A stretch of 41,550 bases of DNA, from assembly GCA_018065695.1 (NCBI GenBank), contig JAGHST010000029.1, positions 1-41,550 of the forward strand, read 5' to 3'. This stretch comes from Candidatus Cacconaster caballi. Its GTDB lineage: Bacteria > Bacteroidota > Bacteroidia > Bacteroidales > UBA932. Below are positions 8,855 to 17,400 of the stretch, piece after piece (the first letter of the stretch is position 1; each line of letters starts with the position of its first letter). The position numbers and the translations under genes were made by a program. A model generated the notes under the pieces. That model was not told the DNA's origin. It saw only the letters and a list, made by a program, of their open reading frames with translations, and searched no databases.

Positions 8855-10951
8855 ATGAAAAGAATCTTCATTTTCCTGACAATGGCAGCAGCAGTATCCT
8901 GCTCGGCTCCGGACAAAACAGCCGTCAAGAGCGAGCCTATCGACAAACCCGACATTCAGATTGTTGACGGACATTTCACTCCGGAAATAATGCATCAGCT
9001 CGGAAAGGTTTCCGACCCTCAGGTATCCCCCGACGGCACAAAAATCCTCTACGGAGTAAGCTACACCTCCATCACACTCAACAAGAGCAACCGCCAGCTC
9101 TATGTGATGGACATCGACGGACAAAATGTCAAAAGGCTGACACACGATGCCAAAAGCTCTTCAAACGGCAGATGGTTTGACGGCGGCAGCAAGATTGCTT
9201 TCCTGCAAGACGGCCAGATTGTCGTAATGAATGCCGACGGCACCGGCCGCAGGACGGTCAGCAGCGTCGAGGGCGGTATCAGTGAATTCAAAATCCATCC
9301 GATGGGGGACTATTTCCTCTACACCTCGGATTTCAAGGTGGCGAAGAAGTCTGCCGACATCTATCCTGATCTGGAAAAATCAAGCGCCCGCACCATTGAA
9401 GGGCTGATGTACCGCCATTGGGACCAGTTCGTGGAGAACGTTCCGCACACCTGGTTCGCTCCTTTCGACGGCAACAGCCTCGGTGAGGCCACCGATATTC
9501 TGGCAGGTCAGCCATATGAACTCCCCTCACTGCCTTTCAGTGGCATAGAACAGATTGATTTCGCACCTGACTCCCATCAGATAGCATACTCCTGCCGCAA
9601 ATTGACAGGCCGCGACTACGCATTCTCAACCAACAGCGACATATTCATCTACAATATGGAAAACGGCGTCGAGTTCAATCTCACGGAAGGAATGACCGGC
9701 TACGACACAGAGCCGGTGTGGTCACCTGACGGAAGGACAGTTGCCTGGCTGAGTATGGAGCGGAACGGATACGAAGCCGACAAATCAAGGCTCTTCATTG
9801 CTCAGATAGTTTCCGGCGAAAGAATAGAATTGAGCCGTAATTTCAAGTACAACGTCGCATCTCCGGTTTGGTCGCCTGACGGAAAGGAAATCTATTTCAG
9901 CAGCGAGGTCGAAGGCGTCAAGGAGATATGGAAGACAGACCTTAACGGCAATTTCAGCCGTGTATCCCCGGAGCACGACTGGTTCGACTTCGGCACTCCA
10001 ATCTTTGCCGGCGACAGACTCATAACAACCAACACCTCTATGATGAGACCTGCGGAAATTGTGTCCGTCTCGCTCGCCGACGGCAGCTGGCAGCAGCTCT
10101 CTCACGAAAATGACGCTGTTTTCGAACAACTTGCAACACCTTCAATGGAAGAACGCTGGATTACCACTACGGACAACAAAAAGATGCTGACCTGGGTGAT
10201 TTATCCTCCCGAGTTCGACAGAACAAAAGAATATCCTTCAATCCTTGTGTGCCTTGGTGGCCCTCAGGGCACTATCTCTCAAGGGTGGAGCTATCGATGG
10301 AACTATCGCCTGATGGCATCTCAGGGTTATATTGTCGTACTGCCTAACCGTCGCGGTACAACCGCCTTCGGGCAGGAATGGTGCGAACAGATATCAGGCG
10401 ACTACATCGGCCAGAATATGAAAGACTATTTCTCCGCTGCCGACGCTCTCAAGGCCGAACCGTTTGTGGGAAAAATGGCGGCTGTGGGGGCAAGCTACGG
10501 CGGATATTCGGTATATTACCTTGCCGGCATCCATCAGAAGAGGTTCAGCGCCTTCGTGGCCCACGCCGGAATCTTCAATCAGGAATCGATGTATATGACC
10601 ACCGAAGAGATGTGGTTCCCTGACTGGGACAATGGCGGATGCAAGCAGCCGGGTGTCTATATGGCAGGCTCTCCGTGGAGCGACAATCCTGTGGCCAGAC
10701 GCCACTATGACAATTCGCCGCACAAGCTGATAAGGAACTGGGACACCCCTATTCTCATCACTCACGGCGAACTTGACTACAGAGTGCCTGTCGAGCAGGG
10801 AATGTCAGCATTCAATACCGCCCAGATGATGGGCGTCCCGTCCAGAATGATTCTCTTCCCTGACGAAAACCACTGGATTACGAAGCCTCAGAACTCCATC
10901 CACTGGAACAGGGAGTTCTTCGCATGGCTTGACAAGTACGTAAAGCAGTGA
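8855..10951 (+). CDS. S9-family peptidase lipoprotein
   Basis: A 698-residue serine peptidase with a lipoprotein signal: MKRIFIFLTMAAAVSC has a lipobox ending in Cys16. The ATG at 8855 is chosen because it gives this signal peptide and lies one base after the previous stop codon; the longer frame from 8795 overlaps that gene without reason. WD40/TolB-like propeller repeats are visible (DPQVSPDGTKILYG, EPVWSPDGRTVAWLS, SPVWSPDGKEIYFSS), then the hydrolase domain with Ser547 in GASYGGY, Asp641 in HGELDYRVP and His673 in DENHW. This is the dipeptidyl/acylaminoacyl-peptidase arrangement. As a lipoprotein it should be anchored in a membrane and work beside the soluble peptidase encoded just upstream. 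Confidence 0.88.
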   Translation: MKRIFIFLTMAAAVSCSAPDKTAVKSEPIDKPDIQIVDGHFTPEIMHQLGKVSDPQVSPDGTKILYGVSYTSITLNKSNRQLYVMDIDGQNVKRLTHDAKSSSNGRWFDGGSKIAFLQDGQIVVMNADGTGRRTVSSVEGGISEFKIHPMGDYFLYTSDFKVAKKSADIYPDLEKSSARTIEGLMYRHWDQFVENVPHTWFAPFDGNSLGEATDILAGQPYELPSLPFSGIEQIDFAPDSHQIAYSCRKLTGRDYAFSTNSDIFIYNMENGVEFNLTEGMTGYDTEPVWSPDGRTVAWLSMERNGYEADKSRLFIAQIVSGERIELSRNFKYNVASPVWSPDGKEIYFSSEVEGVKEIWKTDLNGNFSRVSPEHDWFDFGTPIFAGDRLITTNTSMMRPAEIVSVSLADGSWQQLSHENDAVFEQLATPSMEERWITTTDNKKMLTWVIYPPEFDRTKEYPSILVCLGGPQGTISQGWSYRWNYRLMASQGYIVVLPNRRGTTAFGQEWCEQISGDYIGQNMKDYFSAADALKAEPFVGKMAAVGASYGGYSVYYLAGIHQKRFSAFVAHAGIFNQESMYMTTEEMWFPDWDNGGCKQPGVYMAGSPWSDNPVARRHYDNSPHKLIRNWDTPILITHGELDYRVPVEQGMSAFNTAQMMGVPSRMILFPDENHWITKPQNSIHWNREFFAWLDKYVKQ

Positions 10952-10955
10952 TTTG

Positions 10956-11891
10956 TTATTGATTCTGCCCCTTAGTGGCGGCCTTCTCCTTTTTTATCTG
11001 TCCTCTTGTAAGAATAACTATAGTGACAGAAAGGATGATGACCGCCACACCTATAAGTTGTATAGGGTGAAACTCCTCTTTGAAGACCAGCACACCCACT
11101 ATATAGGCTGTGATAGGCTCCATACAGCTCAACAGTGCCACCGTGGTACTGCCGACTATCTTCACTGCGTAAATCAGAATAAGGTCTGCTATCATCGTAG
11201 GGATAAGACTGAGCAGCAGGATGAGGAAGAAAGTGGTCCTGTCCGGTATTCTGCAGATATGCGGCCCGTCCATAATGAGCAGCTTCACTACGTTTATCAC
11301 GAACGCGCAGAGGAATATGTAGAACATAGCCTTCATATTCGGCACGTCCTTGGCGCGGGAATGGTTAAGGAAAACGATGTAACTGGCATAGGCCAGCATG
11401 GCGCAACCTATCACAATCACACCCTCCCACTCTATCGAGCCAGTCGAGCCGACGCCCTGCAGAAGATAGACTCCGCCTATGGCAAGGGCTGCGGCTGCAA
11501 TCACCTTCCAGGAGAGTCTTTCTTTATAGAAAATGACCATCATCAAAGCCACCAGTATAGGGAAAAGAAAGAAGATTGTGGTGGCCACGCCGCTTGGCAT
11601 ATAGTCGTATGACATCGTCAGGAAGATGGAGCAGCAGGCATAGCCGATTGAGACCAGCATCAGCGTGCGCAGATCCTTCCATCCGATTCTGAGGCTGACG
11701 CCTGAGATACGGGCTACTGCACCCATCATAACCGTAGCTATGCCGAATCTGTAAAAAAGCAGAGAATTGAGATTTACACCGCTCTCCATCGACGGTATTG
11801 AAAAGAGGGGAAGAAGGCCGAAGGTGGCCGAAGAGACTATCGCCATAAGCAAGCCGAGAGCTATACTTCCCTTTTTGATTTTTTTGTCCAT
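10956..11891 (-). CDS. DMT-superfamily EamA-type transporter
   Basis: A 311-residue inner-membrane protein with about ten hydrophobic helices arranged as two EamA repeats (roughly residues 12-150 and 160-300). Proteins of this family export metabolites or amino acids; the substrate is not predictable. Typical features are the short basic N terminus MDKKIKKGS and the end-of-repeat motif PIxAYIVGVLVFKEE (MEPITAYIVGVLVFKEEF). Its stop codon is four bases from that of the convergent peptidase gene. Its start faces the B12 operon, and the two promoters lie back to back. Confidence 0.85.
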   Translation of the reverse strand: MDKKIKKGSIALGLLMAIVSSATFGLLPLFSIPSMESGVNLNSLLFYRFGIATVMMGAVARISGVSLRIGWKDLRTLMLVSIGYACCSIFLTMSYDYMPSGVATTIFFLFPILVALMMVIFYKERLSWKVIAAAALAIGGVYLLQGVGSTGSIEWEGVIVIGCAMLAYASYIVFLNHSRAKDVPNMKAMFYIFLCAFVINVVKLLIMDGPHICRIPDRTTFFLILLLSLIPTMIADLILIYAVKIVGSTTVALLSCMEPITAYIVGVLVFKEEFHPIQLIGVAVIILSVTIVILTRGQIKKEKAATKGQNQ

Positions 11892-11898
11892 ATCATTA

Positions 11899-11906
11899 CA
11901 AAGTTA
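11899..11906 (-). promoter_or_regulatory. -7 element of the EamA transporter gene
   Basis: TAACTTTG on the minus strand is a perfect TAnnTTTG box only seven bases from the ATG at 11891. The expected start of transcription would fall almost on the start codon, suggesting a leaderless or nearly leaderless mRNA. The -33 region 20 bases upstream is T-rich but not TTTG. Confidence 0.5.
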
Positions 11907-11914
11907 AAAAATCC

Positions 11915-11946
11915 TTTGGAATATTGAAAATATCCCACTACTTTTG
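11915..11946 (+). promoter_or_regulatory. Promoter of the B12 uptake operon
   Basis: TTTG at 11915-11918, a spacer of exactly 20 bases and TACTTTTG at 11939-11946 match the Bacteroidetes consensus. Transcription would start near 11952, just before the first paired base of the riboswitch. Confidence 0.75.
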
Positions 11947-11953
11947 CATAAGC

Positions 11954-12094
11954 AATCAAAGCCAAGGGAATCCGGTGAAAGTCCGGAACTATACCCGTAG
12001 CTGTAAGTTCTGTAAGTTTCAGGCCATCTTTGCCACTGTCCGAAAGGGATGGGAAGGCGCCTGAAAAGAACAAGTCAGAAGACCTGCCTTGATT
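11954..12094 (+). ncRNA. Cobalamin riboswitch
   Basis: The closing helix P1 is AATCAA (11954-11959) with TTGATT (12089-12094). Inside are the conserved blocks of the AdoCbl riboswitch class: GGGAATCCGGTGAAAGTCCGG near 11965, CCCGTAGCTGTAA near 11994, the B12-box GCCACTGT with AAAGGGATGGGAAGG near 12031-12058, and GTCAGAAGACCTGCC near 12073. A GC-rich CCCCGGGG segment at 12112-12119 between riboswitch and start codon probably belongs to the expression platform. When B12 is plentiful such elements switch uptake genes off, here the five-gene operon that follows. Confidence 0.95.
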
Positions 12095-12145
12095 GATTTT
12101 TGGATTGGAAGCCCCGGGGTATGGGTTTCATAATTTGCAGTTTTA

Positions 12146-14131
12146 ATGCATTTAAAATATTTGGGTATTCTGTTGCCGGCGGCAGCCGCATTATGTGTTC
12201 TGCATGGTGAATGTCATGCACAGGACACTCTTGCCGTGTCAAAGATCACGGCTTCGGCGGCGGTGGCGCCGGTGCTGCAGAGCGCACCGGCCCAAAGCGC
12301 CGACCGCGCCGACATCGAACGGCTCGGAATGCAGGAACTGCACGAAGCCCTTCGCGGCTTCGCAGGAGTCAGCATCCGCGACTACGGCGGAATCGGCGGC
12401 GTCAAGACGGTGTCGGTACGAAACCTCGGCGCGCAGCACACCGCGGTGGCGTATGACGGTATAGCCATGTCCAACGCCCAAAGCGGCCAGATAGACATCA
12501 GCAGGTTCTCGCTGGACAATGTCGACCAGGTCAGCATCGTGATAGGTCAGAGCGACGACATCTTCCAGTGCGCAAGGATGCTTTCAAGCGCCGGAGCGCT
12601 CAACATCAAGACGCTCAAGCCGCGTTTCGAAGGTAAGCGCACCAATTTCAACGCTCAAATGAAGGCCGGATCTTTCAAGACATTCAACCCTTCACTTCTG
12701 CTCGAGCGGAAAATTGGGCGTAACTGGTCTGCTTCGGCAACATGCGACTGGCTCAAGACCGATGGCACATATCCGTTCGATATTAAGAACGGCAGCACCG
12801 TGGAGCATCTCAGACGCCTCAACAGCGATGTGGACCGCCTGAGAGCGGAACTGAACATATTCGGCAATGTCGGAAAGAACGGAGAACTCGACATCAAAGC
12901 CAACTGGCTGTCAGGCGAACGCGGGTTGCCGGGCTCCGTCAAACTGTACAATCCGAAAGCAAACGAGCGGCTATGGGACCGCAGCGGCCTTGCCAGCGCG
13001 GCCTACACCGCAGAGCTCGGTGCAAAATGGAGCCTCAAGAGCAGCCTCAACTATTCATACAGCTGGAACAGATATCTCGACATCAGTGAAATATACGCCG
13101 GCGGAAAAGAAGACGACAACTATACCCAGAGGGAACTTTCAGCCTCTGCGACGGTTCTATTCAAGCCGACTTCCAAAGTCCGTTTCTCACTTGCGGAGGA
13201 CCTGTCCTGCAACACTTTGGACTCCAATATCCCGGAATGTGCCTTTCCTGAGCGGTACAGCTCGCTCACAGCCCTTGCCGGGCAATGGAGGAGCGAACGC
13301 CTGACAGCCACCGCCACCCTGACCGGCACCCTCATCACCGAAAGAGTGAAATTCGGTGATGCCGCTCCGGACAGGAAGCACCTCTCCCCTTCGGTCAGCG
13401 TTTCATACAAGCTTTTCAAGGAAGCAAATTTCCGCCTCCGCGCTTCATATAAGAACAGTTTCAGGGTTCCGACATTCAACGACCTCTATTATATGCGCAC
13501 CGGAAACAGGAATCTGAGGCCTGAAAAAGCGCACCAGTTCAATCTGGGCCTGACGTGGAGCGGAGCTCCCGCAAAAGGCCCGCTGAGCTACGCCCGCTTC
13601 ACAGCCGACGGTTATTATAACTACGTTAAAGACAAGATTGTGGCGCGCCCTACCCTTTTCATCTGGAAGATGATGAATGTGGGACGTGTACAGATGGTCG
13701 GGACGGACCTTAGTGCCGAGGCCCGTGCGGACATAGCCGCCGGGCAGAGCATGGTCGCATCAGGCACATATTCCTACCAGTATGCCGTAGATATCACTGA
13801 CCCCGAATCCAAGACTTACCGCCACCAGATTCCGTACACCCCGCGCCACAGCGGCTCAGCCGCCTTCTCGTGGCAGAACCCGTGGGTGAATGCCGCCCTC
13901 ACACTGGCGGCTTCCGGCAAGAGATACGCCCTGCCGCAGAACATCGACACAAACCGGATTGACGGCTACTGCGAACTGAACCTCTCGCTGAGCCACGACT
14001 TCGACCTGAAAAGGGTGAAACTTCATCTGCAGGGCGAAATCCTCAACCTCACCGACTGCCAATATGCCGTCATCCAGTACTATCCCATGCCGGGGAGGTC
14101 TTTCCGAATCAATTTGAAAATAACCATTTAA
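12146..14131 (+). CDS. btuB: TonB-dependent outer-membrane cobalamin receptor, BtuB type
   Basis: A 661-residue outer-membrane receptor. A signal peptide ending near CHAQ (about residue 26) is followed by the plug domain (about 45-160; ELHEALRGFAGVSIRDYGG, SVRNLGAQHTAVAYDGIAM) and a 22-strand-type barrel closing with RSFRINLKITI. It lacks the carboxypeptidase-like N-terminal domain of SusC proteins, so it is the small BtuB type. The cobalamin riboswitch upstream and BtuG-, BtuF-, BtuC- and BtuD-like genes downstream identify vitamin B12 or another corrinoid as the substrate. It uses TonB-coupled energy to bring the ligand into the periplasm. Confidence 0.9.
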   Translation: MHLKYLGILLPAAAALCVLHGECHAQDTLAVSKITASAAVAPVLQSAPAQSADRADIERLGMQELHEALRGFAGVSIRDYGGIGGVKTVSVRNLGAQHTAVAYDGIAMSNAQSGQIDISRFSLDNVDQVSIVIGQSDDIFQCARMLSSAGALNIKTLKPRFEGKRTNFNAQMKAGSFKTFNPSLLLERKIGRNWSASATCDWLKTDGTYPFDIKNGSTVEHLRRLNSDVDRLRAELNIFGNVGKNGELDIKANWLSGERGLPGSVKLYNPKANERLWDRSGLASAAYTAELGAKWSLKSSLNYSYSWNRYLDISEIYAGGKEDDNYTQRELSASATVLFKPTSKVRFSLAEDLSCNTLDSNIPECAFPERYSSLTALAGQWRSERLTATATLTGTLITERVKFGDAAPDRKHLSPSVSVSYKLFKEANFRLRASYKNSFRVPTFNDLYYMRTGNRNLRPEKAHQFNLGLTWSGAPAKGPLSYARFTADGYYNYVKDKIVARPTLFIWKMMNVGRVQMVGTDLSAEARADIAAGQSMVASGTYSYQYAVDITDPESKTYRHQIPYTPRHSGSAAFSWQNPWVNAALTLAASGKRYALPQNIDTNRIDGYCELNLSLSHDFDLKRVKLHLQGEILNLTDCQYAVIQYYPMPGRSFRINLKITI

Positions 14132-14141
14132 AAATACTGAT

Positions 14142-15266
14142 ATGAAAAAGATTTTCGCATTAAGCTTCATTGCAACGGCAATGCTTTTCGCCTTCACTTC
14201 ATGCCACGAAGGTGGAGATGACCCGTTCGGTCCCGACAAACAGGAAGTCCTGGCAATCAACTACTATGTATTGAACAACGGTAACTGGGGCTCGAACGAC
14301 GCCTCCATCGGCGCAATAGACCTTCAGGCAAAGAAAATCACACCGGATGTTTTCAAAACCGCAAACAACAAGGCTTTGGGTGATGTTGCCCAGGATGCCA
14401 TAGTCTACGGAAGCAAAATGTATATTGCAGTTTACGGTTCAGCCACCGTTTTTGCCGTAAACAAATCGGACATGAAGATTGCCAAGGCCATTTCAGAAAA
14501 GAGCGCCGGCGGTGAAACACTTTCACCGAGACACTTCACAACCAACGGAGCCTTTGTCTATGTAACCTACTACGAAGGTTATGTCGGAGCCATCGACACC
14601 ACCACACTTTCGCTGAAACAACTTGTGAAAGTAGGCGATAACCCGGAAGATATCGCGTACTGCTCAGGCAAACTTTATGTTGCCAATTCGGGCGGTATGA
14701 ATTATCCGGACTACGGCCATACGGTATCCGTCATCGACGCGGCGACAATGACCGTGGAAAAGGAGTTGGAGGTCAATTTGAATCCGAACAAATTCGTCAT
14801 CAACAAGAAAAATGACCTCTACCTTCTCTCTTGGGGTGATTATGCCGCAACCCCTGCACAGCTGCAGCTGATCAACACGGCCAACCAGAGTGTCTCTTTG
14901 GTCGCAGATGTGAAGGATCCTTATGATATGGCTTTGGGATTGGATGAGAACCTGTACGTCCTCACAAGCAGTTATGATGAGAACTGGAACGCAGTCACAG
15001 ATGTTGTCATCTACAACACCAACGAGAAGAAATATGTAGGTCAGTTCAGCAGCAAGGTCACCGACATTAAAAACAAATATTCCATCAGTACCGACTACAG
15101 TCTGGGAAGCAATGCGCAAGGCGTTATCTTCATCGGCACCTCCGACTATATTTCAACCGGAGATATCTATATCTTCGATTCCATTGGGTCAGAATATGCT
15201 CATATGGATACCGGTGGTCTGAACCCTATCAAGGTGGTTCCTGCATCATTCGCTTACTACATCTAA
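14142..15266 (+). CDS. btuG: BtuG-like surface lipoprotein, cobalamin-binding beta-propeller
   Basis: A 374-residue lipoprotein with lipobox FTSC (Cys21), followed by an acidic stretch (HEGGDDP) of the kind that sends Bacteroidetes lipoproteins to the cell surface. The remainder is a repeated DUF5074/YncE-like propeller: successive blades contain phrases such as GAIDLQAKKITPDVF, AVNKSDMKIAKAI, GAIDTTTLSLKQLV and VIDAATMTVEKELEV. In Bacteroides thetaiotaomicron the BtuG family forms a lid on BtuB and binds B12 extremely tightly. Position 10 bases after btuB and before the BtuF gene fits that role. Binding here is inferred from family and location. Confidence 0.85.
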   Translation: MKKIFALSFIATAMLFAFTSCHEGGDDPFGPDKQEVLAINYYVLNNGNWGSNDASIGAIDLQAKKITPDVFKTANNKALGDVAQDAIVYGSKMYIAVYGSATVFAVNKSDMKIAKAISEKSAGGETLSPRHFTTNGAFVYVTYYEGYVGAIDTTTLSLKQLVKVGDNPEDIAYCSGKLYVANSGGMNYPDYGHTVSVIDAATMTVEKELEVNLNPNKFVINKKNDLYLLSWGDYAATPAQLQLINTANQSVSLVADVKDPYDMALGLDENLYVLTSSYDENWNAVTDVVIYNTNEKKYVGQFSSKVTDIKNKYSISTDYSLGSNAQGVIFIGTSDYISTGDIYIFDSIGSEYAHMDTGGLNPIKVVPASFAYYI

Positions 15267-15268
15267 AT

Positions 15269-16399
15269 ATGCATTCTTTTTGTGTTATTTTGATAGCAGC
15301 ATGTCTTGCTCTGTCTTCCTGCAGCCATTCAGGAAGACAGAGCGGCAGCTGCAACGCGAAGGAAGCCACCCCGCTCGAGTATGCTTCAGGCTTCAGCATT
15401 GAACGCTTTGAAGGATACACCAGAGTGTCCGTCCGCAATCCCTGGGATACACTGAAAACACTTCACAATTATATTCTTGTCGATAGAGAGCAACCTGTCC
15501 CGGGCAATCTTCCCGAGGGTACCTTAATCAAAATTCCTGTAAAAAATGCTGTCATCTATACGTCGGTCCACTCGGGGATGGCAGCCCAAATGGGGTGTCT
15601 GGAAAATGTATGCGGCGTCTGTGAGCCTCAGTATATCACATGTCAGGAAGTGCTCGACGCAATAAAAGCAGGGGCCATCGCCGACCTCGGTCTTTCCACC
15701 GCCCCCGACATTGAAAAGATTATCAGTCTCGAAGCCGAAGTGATACTTGCCTCACCGTTTGAGAACAGCGGATACGGCCCGGCCGAAAAAATCGGCGTGC
15801 CTATCGTAGAAGCGGCCGATTATATGGAAAACCATCCTCTGGGCCGCACCGAATGGATCAAATTCTACGGCCTGCTTTTCGGCGAGGAAGCCCGGGCGGA
15901 CTCGATTTTCAATGAGACGTGCCGGAACTACAACGAATTGAAAGAGATGGCGGCCGGATGCAAGGAACGGCCGACAGTGTTTCTCGAACGCAAGTACGGC
16001 GCCACCTGGGCAGTGCCCGGAGCCGACAGTTATATCGCCGTCATGCACCGCGATGCCGGCGCCGATTATATCTTCAGCAATGTCCGGGGGACCAACAGCA
16101 TCCAGATGTCGTATGAAAAAGTATTCGAACAGGCTGCAGATGCTGATTTCTGGATAATGAAGCACAACCGCGCAAGCGGTTTTTCATATTCCGACCTGAA
16201 GAAGGAATACCAACCGTATTCGAATTTCAATGCTTACAAAAATCATCGTATCTTTGCCTGCAACACTGTGGGAACGCCGTACTACGATGACATAACCCTG
16301 CATCCGGACCTTATTCTGAAAGATTTCATAAGCATATATCATCCGGAATTGCTTCCCGGTCATACGGCCAAATACTACAGACCTCTTGAAGACCGATGA
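15269..16399 (+). CDS. btuF: Cobalamin ABC transporter substrate-binding lipoprotein, BtuF type
   Basis: A 376-residue periplasmic-binding protein of the PF01497 (BtuF/FepB) class. The lipobox LSSC (Cys18) anchors it. The first lobe has IYTSVHSGMAAQMGCLENVCGV and the second VFLERKYGATWAVPGADSY; between them lies the long rigid helix typical of this class. It should collect corrinoid delivered by BtuB and pass it to BtuCD. It starts two bases after the BtuG gene and overlaps the permease gene by four bases (ATGA), so translation is coupled. Confidence 0.88.
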   Translation: MHSFCVILIAACLALSSCSHSGRQSGSCNAKEATPLEYASGFSIERFEGYTRVSVRNPWDTLKTLHNYILVDREQPVPGNLPEGTLIKIPVKNAVIYTSVHSGMAAQMGCLENVCGVCEPQYITCQEVLDAIKAGAIADLGLSTAPDIEKIISLEAEVILASPFENSGYGPAEKIGVPIVEAADYMENHPLGRTEWIKFYGLLFGEEARADSIFNETCRNYNELKEMAAGCKERPTVFLERKYGATWAVPGADSYIAVMHRDAGADYIFSNVRGTNSIQMSYEKVFEQAADADFWIMKHNRASGFSYSDLKKEYQPYSNFNAYKNHRIFACNTVGTPYYDDITLHPDLILKDFISIYHPELLPGHTAKYYRPLEDR

Positions 16400-17400
16400 A
16401 GAGAAACGCCACCATACCATACATAGGACTGGGAGCGGGACTTATCCTGCTGTTCCTTGCCAATCTCATGTACGGTTCGGTGCGCATTCCTGCATTTGAC
16501 GTGGTCAGCATCCTCCTCGGAGGAAGCCCCGGCCATCAGGCATGGTCGCACATTGTGCTGGAGAGCCGGCTTCCGCAGGCTGTCACCGCCCTTCTCGGCG
16601 GTGCCGCCCTTGCCGTCAGCGGCCTGATGCTTCAGACGCTGTTCAAGAACCCTCTCGCGGGCCCTTCCATCCTCGGCATCAGCGACGGCGCAAACCTCGG
16701 CGTGGCGATAGTCATGATCTATTTCTCCGCCGGCAGCTACCTCACCACCATATTCGCAGCCTTCATCGGCGCAGCGGTGGTGCTCCTGGTGATCATAGCC
16801 TTCTCGCGAAAAGTACGGAACAACGTGATGCTGCTCATCATAGGTATTATGATGGGGTATCTGGCATCCTCCATCATATCCATCCTCAATTTCAGGGCCA
16901 CCGCCGACAAAGTGCATCAGTATGTACTCTGGGGGATGGGCGACTTTACGGCGGTTTCCCTCGAGAAACTGCCATATTTCACTCTCTTTGCCGTGGCCGG
17001 ACTCATAGCCGCAGCTGCTCTCATAAAACCGCTGAACGCCCTTCTCCTGGGCGAATCATACGCGGCGAATCTGGGAGTTAAAGTCAGGCGGGTCAGAGTC
17101 GCCATACTTCTGGTGACGGGCATCCTGACCGCAACCGTCACCGCATTCTGCGGCCCCATATCATTCATCGGACTGGCCGTACCGCATATGGCAAGGCTGA
17201 TTCTCGGAAGCTCCAACCACAAGCAACTGTTGCCGGTCACACTCCTTGCGGGAGCTGCCATCGCGCTGCTGTGCAATCTGCTGACCATAGTGCCCGGAAA
17301 CGGACAGATGCTGCCGCTCAATGCCATCACCTCCATCATCGGTGCTCCGGTGATCATCTATGTCATCATGAACCGTAAAAACATCCAATATTTCAACTGA
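16396..17400 (+). CDS. btuC: Cobalamin ABC transporter permease, BtuC type
   Basis: A 334-residue FecCD-family permease with about ten transmembrane helices. Recognisable segments are RLPQAVTALLGGAALAVSG near the first third, GTLFKNPLA-like LQTLFKNPLAGPSILGISDG, and near the C terminus GPISFIGLAVPHMARL, which contacts the ATPase. It forms the inner-membrane channel for corrinoid uptake as a dimer. The gene overlaps both neighbours (ATGA with btuF, TGATG with btuD). Confidence 0.92.
   Translation: MKRNATIPYIGLGAGLILLFLANLMYGSVRIPAFDVVSILLGGSPGHQAWSHIVLESRLPQAVTALLGGAALAVSGLMLQTLFKNPLAGPSILGISDGANLGVAIVMIYFSAGSYLTTIFAAFIGAAVVLLVIIAFSRKVRNNVMLLIIGIMMGYLASSIISILNFRATADKVHQYVLWGMGDFTAVSLEKLPYFTLFAVAGLIAAAALIKPLNALLLGESYAANLGVKVRRVRVAILLVTGILTATVTAFCGPISFIGLAVPHMARLILGSSNHKQLLPVTLLAGAAIALLCNLLTIVPGNGQMLPLNAITSIIGAPVIIYVIMNRKNIQYFN

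Noticed and set aside
10953-11612. Open frame of 219 codons on the plus strand, rich in His and Tyr
   Set aside because: Antisense shadow of the EamA transporter; His/Tyr/Asp richness comes from reading transmembrane codons backwards.
16375-16917. Open frame of 180 codons on the minus strand
   Set aside because: Same cause, opposite btuC.
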